Shown here piece after piece: positions 60,788-64,000 of a stretch of 64,000 nucleotides of DNA. The position numbers and the translations under genes were made by a program. Origin of the DNA: JAFEBO01 sp050730655 (GTDB lineage: Bacteria > Planctomycetota > Phycisphaerae > Phycisphaerales > UBA1924); NCBI GenBank assembly GCA_050730655.1, contig JBOHNL010000013.1, positions 206,305-270,304 on the forward strand. The letters are read 5' to 3'. The notes under the pieces are model-generated. The model was given only the letters and a program-made list of their open reading frames with translations. It was not told where the DNA came from and did no database searches. The stretch's first letter is position 1. The number at the start of each line of letters is the position of its first letter.

Positions 60788-63118
60788 TCATTCGACATTT
60801 GGCCGATCGTCAAGCGATTCAAATAGCCGTTCGATCTCACCGTCATTCTCTGACGATTCCGGGCCGCTAATGGCTGGCCACCAATCGCTATCGTCCGGAT
60901 CTCCCTCTTCCTCCGCGGCCAATTCGCCGATGCGTTCTTCGATCCGATTCAGCCGCGAAGGCGGAATCGATATTCCCCACTCCTTTGCAATAACCTGGAC
61001 ATTTTCGTACCTTTGCTCAGCTTCAGCTTGCGTCGCGGCGTCGCTCACTATCGCGTCGATTTCATCTAAGCAAAATACTTCAGCACGCTCTATCCACACA
61101 TTCATGCTTTCTTCGTCAAATAGAGCCTCATTCCTGCTGGCAAATACACTCCACTTTTGCCAGTCGTCCGACGACGACGAACTGGCGATTTGACTGCCCA
61201 CTCCTTGTACAAGCGGGAAAACTAAAGCTGCCATGCGGTCGGCTTGCGGCTTTGCTTGCACCACCTCCCGCAACAGATCGCAGCTTTCTGGCGTAGCCAC
61301 GCGTGCCACTTCGCCTACTCGAATCATTTCTTCCGCAAGATCACACGCAGCTGACAAGAGTTCTTTAGACTTATAATCCTTTGCCCAACTGGCTATCATT
61401 CCCAAACGCTGGCCAATGTTGGCAGGACCCTGCATCACTTTTGTCATGCCACTCATCGTCGTAGTCACTTGATAACCCGAAGGTTTCGAGTTAAGTGTAC
61501 GTTCGATCGATTTGCGCAACGCTAAATCATTTGGCACCAGGCGAGAAACCGTTGAACCAATTCGCCCCTCGGCATCCAGCTTCACAAGACACTCGATTTG
61601 TTCAAAAAACATGCACTTTTCAACAAGTAGTTGCAACGTTTGTGGGTCGTCAACAATGCGTTTCCTTACATAATCCTTAATGGATGGGTTGTGAAAACCA
61701 ATAATCGTAGTTGAGCCCAGCTTCTCCGTTCGAAGAAATGTTCCCTCCAAGCGAGCGAGCGACTTCATAAATGCGCTACGCATATCAAGTGATATCGCTT
61801 TCGGTGCTTCAATTCCCTTCACGGCCGCCCACGCCTGACGAAGCTCTTCTAGCTCGAGCCCCCCCTCGACAGAGCCCATGCAATACAATATGATTTTTGA
61901 GTTGTCATCAAGTTGATCATCGAAAGCGGAATCCCATATATTCTTCGGATTATTAAGTGCCTCAATAAATTTTTTAACATAATCTCCGGCAGAAATGCCG
62001 ACTGCACCACCTCCAACTGTCATCCATTCAATGACACGGGGATTGTAGTTTTGGTGATCAATGATTTTTTTGTATGCTTTATTTTGCAACAGCGCCAAAG
62101 CATGTTGTCTGGAAAGCTCGGAAAAATATACGTGATTATATAATATTCTCGCTTTTCTTCCTCGTGTATAGTCCTCGACCTTGACTATACATTTTGCAAG
62201 ATCCAATCCACCTCTTCGCAGGGGCTCATACACGGACTTTGCTTTCTCAAGTATATATTCCCTGGTGGTAAGAATCACTTTAGTGTTTTTACTGCGACGA
62301 GCCTCCAGCAATAAGCGCACAATTCCCTGATCCTCATTTTTATGCAGCCGTTCATCCAGACTCGACTGCCCCAAGAAATCGTCGTAATATATCACTTGCT
62401 TCTTGCTATGATCAAGCAGTTCAAACGCCTCCTGCACGTTCTCTCGAACCGTAATCAACTCATAGTCTTCCTCCATCAGCCTGGTAATCAAAACATGAGC
62501 AAGTGTCGTCTTTCCAATACCTGGAATTCCAGACAAAATACAATAATTGTACTCTCGCAACAATTTCGCAGCCACTTCATGCGCGTCGGTTTGCACATAC
62601 AGTGACATAGTGCGCTCAACGTCCGCCTTCGTCATTTTGTTCCACACCGCAGAACCATGATGCAATATTCTTTGCAGCACCGCCGTACTGGTAAGCCAGA
62701 GTTTGTAGTGCGTCTTTTCTATATCTGGATGCTTTCTTAACAACGCATTAATATCATCCTGTCCAAAAACATCATGCACGCCTACGCAATACGGCGAGAG
62801 GATATTTACAATCTCCATTTTATTGGGTGGAGTTAATGACCTAGATGTTGCAAGAATATACCGACTTGGTGCTAGTTGTTGTATTTTTTGTTGTTCTTTT
62901 TGAATTGCCGTTCTAAGAGTCGCGTAGCTAGATCGCACAAAATGTTTGCATTGAACAATAAGTCCATTTTTCAGACTTGGCCCGTGGAGCAGATCGATTC
63001 CACGATCGCGACCTTTCGCAAACAATTGGAGCCGAATACCTAACTCTTTTGAGAGGAGATCGGCGATTAGCTCTTCAAAGTCAGCGTCGGAAAGTCTTTC
63101 AAATGTATGCGTTCCCAC
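60788..63118 (-). CDS. Mrr-like nuclease fused to a STAND-type NTPase (putative defence protein)
   Basis: A 776-residue protein from GTG 63118, chosen because GGGAG lies five bases upstream; the frame is open to 63343, but the extra 75 residues look like noncoding GC-rich sequence. The N-terminal restriction-endonuclease-like domain shows ERLSDADFEELIADLL, GRDRGIDLLHGP and LIVQCKHF, the D...QxK pattern of Mrr-type nucleases (Asp42, Gln56, Lys58). Then comes a P-loop NTPase with CILSGIPGIGKTTLAHVL (Walker A, about 197-204), VIYYDDFLGQ (Walker B, about 242-251) and TKVILTTREYI (sensor arginine). This matches nuclease-STAND proteins of the nSTAND3 type, several of which defend against phages. 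A long helical C-terminus (about 400 residues) would sense the trigger. The base composition is clearly more AT-rich than its surroundings, suggesting acquisition. Confidence 0.85.
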   Translation of the reverse strand: MGTHTFERLSDADFEELIADLLSKELGIRLQLFAKGRDRGIDLLHGPSLKNGLIVQCKHFVRSSYATLRTAIQKEQQKIQQLAPSRYILATSRSLTPPNKMEIVNILSPYCVGVHDVFGQDDINALLRKHPDIEKTHYKLWLTSTAVLQRILHHGSAVWNKMTKADVERTMSLYVQTDAHEVAAKLLREYNYCILSGIPGIGKTTLAHVLITRLMEEDYELITVRENVQEAFELLDHSKKQVIYYDDFLGQSSLDERLHKNEDQGIVRLLLEARRSKNTKVILTTREYILEKAKSVYEPLRRGGLDLAKCIVKVEDYTRGRKARILYNHVYFSELSRQHALALLQNKAYKKIIDHQNYNPRVIEWMTVGGGAVGISAGDYVKKFIEALNNPKNIWDSAFDDQLDDNSKIILYCMGSVEGGLELEELRQAWAAVKGIEAPKAISLDMRSAFMKSLARLEGTFLRTEKLGSTTIIGFHNPSIKDYVRKRIVDDPQTLQLLVEKCMFFEQIECLVKLDAEGRIGSTVSRLVPNDLALRKSIERTLNSKPSGYQVTTTMSGMTKVMQGPANIGQRLGMIASWAKDYKSKELLSAACDLAEEMIRVGEVARVATPESCDLLREVVQAKPQADRMAALVFPLVQGVGSQIASSSSSDDWQKWSVFASRNEALFDEESMNVWIERAEVFCLDEIDAIVSDAATQAEAEQRYENVQVIAKEWGISIPPSRLNRIEERIGELAAEEEGDPDDSDWWPAISGPESSENDGEIERLFESLDDRPNVE

Positions 63119-63444
63119 AACTGCTCCCTGCGCGGTGTCGCCCGGCCGTAATACAAGATGAGGATTATACGGGCAGGTACTCCGACTCTCGACCTCGCGC
63201 GAATCCGATCTCGAAGGCGAGCCAATATTTGCGTAAGGACGGGTGTCACCGACCTCGAATTCCCCGCGCCGCGACTTATGGCCGTGATCTCGCGAACGGT
63301 ACCGCTCTGGGCCGCGTGTTGAAGGCTTGGCCTTGATGGACAATGTGCGTTCTCAGCAACGGGAGGCGACGCGAGAAAGCCCGCGAGTTTGTTTCTCCAG
63401 CAGCACCAACCCATCAAGCCCATCCCCTTTGATACCTTCCCCCA
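63119..63444. other. Spacer between divergent defence-like and DUF2726 genes
   Basis: 326 bases. Composition changes from the AT-richer island to the GC-rich host pattern within this stretch. Both genes' promoters should be here. The open frames crossing it are rich in Arg, Ser and Pro and look noncoding. Confidence 0.5.
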
Positions 63445-64000
63445 ATGTCCCTCTCCCTCCTCCTCAGCTACATCTTCTTCTTCGCTGCAATCGCCCTCCT
63501 CTGGCTCTTTGTGCAATTGCTCGAAGCCCGTAAACGAACCCGACGCGCCGCGAACGCACGACACTTCGCTCACGACAAGCTATCCGAAGTCTCCGCTCAA
63601 GCCACAACCCCAGGAGGCTCAGACCCCGACCCCGAACTCGACCTAATCAATCTCCCCTATCTCAAGCGCGACGCTCTTCTCCGCCCCGGCGAGCGCGCTT
63701 TCTTCCCCGCTCTCCAACAAGCGTGCGCCACCCGCTCTCTCATCTTCGCCCAGGTCCAGCTCAGCAAACTCATCTACCCGCGATCCGGCATCCCCAAGTG
63801 GCAGTCCTACCAAAACAAAATCGACCGCAAATCCGTCGACTTCGTCCTCTGCCACCCTCAAACCCTCGCCCCCCAACTCATCATCGAACTCGACGACAAA
63901 TCCCACACCCGCGAAGACCGCCAGCAACGCGACGACTTCGTCAACCGCGCCCTCCAAGCCGCCGGCATCCCCCTCCTCCGAATCCCCGCCGCCTCAACCT
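63445..64000 (+). CDS. DUF2726 protein with an N-terminal membrane helix (3' end cut by window edge)
   Basis: About 185 residues are visible from ATG 63445. A single helix at the start (LLLSYIFFFAAIALLWLFVQ) leads to a basic linker and then a DUF2726 domain: LLRPGERAFFPALQQACATR, then IDRKSVDFVLCHPQTLAPQL, IIELDDKSHTREDRQQRDDF and VNRALQAAGIPLLRIP. The family is thought to be a nuclease-like fold (the DF...ELD pattern resembles restriction enzymes), but its function is unproven. It is divergent from the nuclease-STAND gene, so it could lie in the same defence neighbourhood, though its composition is host-like. The C-terminus is outside the window. Confidence 0.85.
   Translation, partial: MSLSLLLSYIFFFAAIALLWLFVQLLEARKRTRRAANARHFAHDKLSEVSAQATTPGGSDPDPELDLINLPYLKRDALLRPGERAFFPALQQACATRSLIFAQVQLSKLIYPRSGIPKWQSYQNKIDRKSVDFVLCHPQTLAPQLIIELDDKSHTREDRQQRDDFVNRALQAAGIPLLRIPAAST

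Noticed and set aside
63119..63343. 75-residue N-terminal extension of the nuclease-STAND protein
   Set aside because: The translation is Arg/Ser/Pro-rich and GC-rich, unlike the rest of the gene, and a good ribosome site precedes GTG 63118.
63067..63573. Minus-strand 168-codon frame near the right border
   Set aside because: It overlaps both the defence gene start and the DUF2726 start and has no recognisable domain.

Overview
The window looks like chromosome from a GC-rich planctomycete, probably of the class Phycisphaerae. Supporting evidence: a prepilin-like protein with a C-terminal DAHAG motif, secreted proteins ending in dockerin-like Cys-Pro-Gly-Asp-Leu-Asn repeats, a VPGPG...RRRR sorting tail, planctomycete-style membrane proteins with a zinc ribbon, and a fibro-slime protein. 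I saw no rRNA, tRNA, CRISPR array or insertion sequence. Family assignments come from reading motifs; no database was searched.

Region by region: (1) 1-4.4 kb, minus strand: a methionine/threonine block (cystathionine gamma-synthase-like enzyme, aspartokinase-homoserine dehydrogenase fusion, plant-type cystathionine beta-lyase cut by the window edge). Its leader folds like a SAM-I/SAM-IV clan riboswitch. (2) 4.5-8.2 kb: a four-gene overlapping operon for 5-oxoproline use (pxpB, pxpC, an MFS transporter, pxpA). (3) 8.2-11.8 kb: a formylglycine-generating-enzyme homologue, a secreted amidohydrolase and a prepilin-like protein. (4) 11.9-17.8 kb: polyphosphate glucokinase, 6-phosphogluconate dehydrogenase, glucose-6-phosphate dehydrogenase and a GH63-like glucosidase, which together read as a route from glucoside to the oxidative pentose phosphate pathway. 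(5) 18-28 kb: a secretome cluster in which two subtilases, an endonuclease/exonuclease/phosphatase-fold protein, an agmatine-deiminase-like protein and a LamG protein share paired dockerin-like C-terminal repeats. An entericidin-like lipoprotein and a cation/proton antiporter sit among them. (6) 28-45 kb: a DUF1275-STAS membrane protein, carB, ppk2, two acetyltransferases (one fused to a MarR domain), a PH-domain pair, an ECF sigma factor with its putative anti-sigma factor, a surface beta-propeller protein, the PrkA kinase and trmB. (7) 45-50.5 kb: an ArsR-like regulator, a retropepsin-like protein, queC and queE (queuosine precursor synthesis), then an HtrA protease and a small DUF486 membrane protein. 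(8) 50.7-60.6 kb: a fibro-slime protein, a strong terminator, a large membrane Ser/Thr kinase, a secreted carboxypeptidase-regulatory-like protein, a frameshifted membrane protein and lepA. (9) 60.6-63.4 kb: an AT-richer island with a single large gene joining an Mrr-like nuclease to a STAND-type NTPase, probably an acquired defence gene. A DUF2726 protein then runs off the right edge.

Two genes (33.1-33.5 kb and 56.2-58.3 kb) are readable only across a frameshift. They could be decaying genes or assembly errors. The observations most worth follow-up are the riboswitch, the cluster of dockerin-like tails, and the nuclease-STAND gene in its compositional island.
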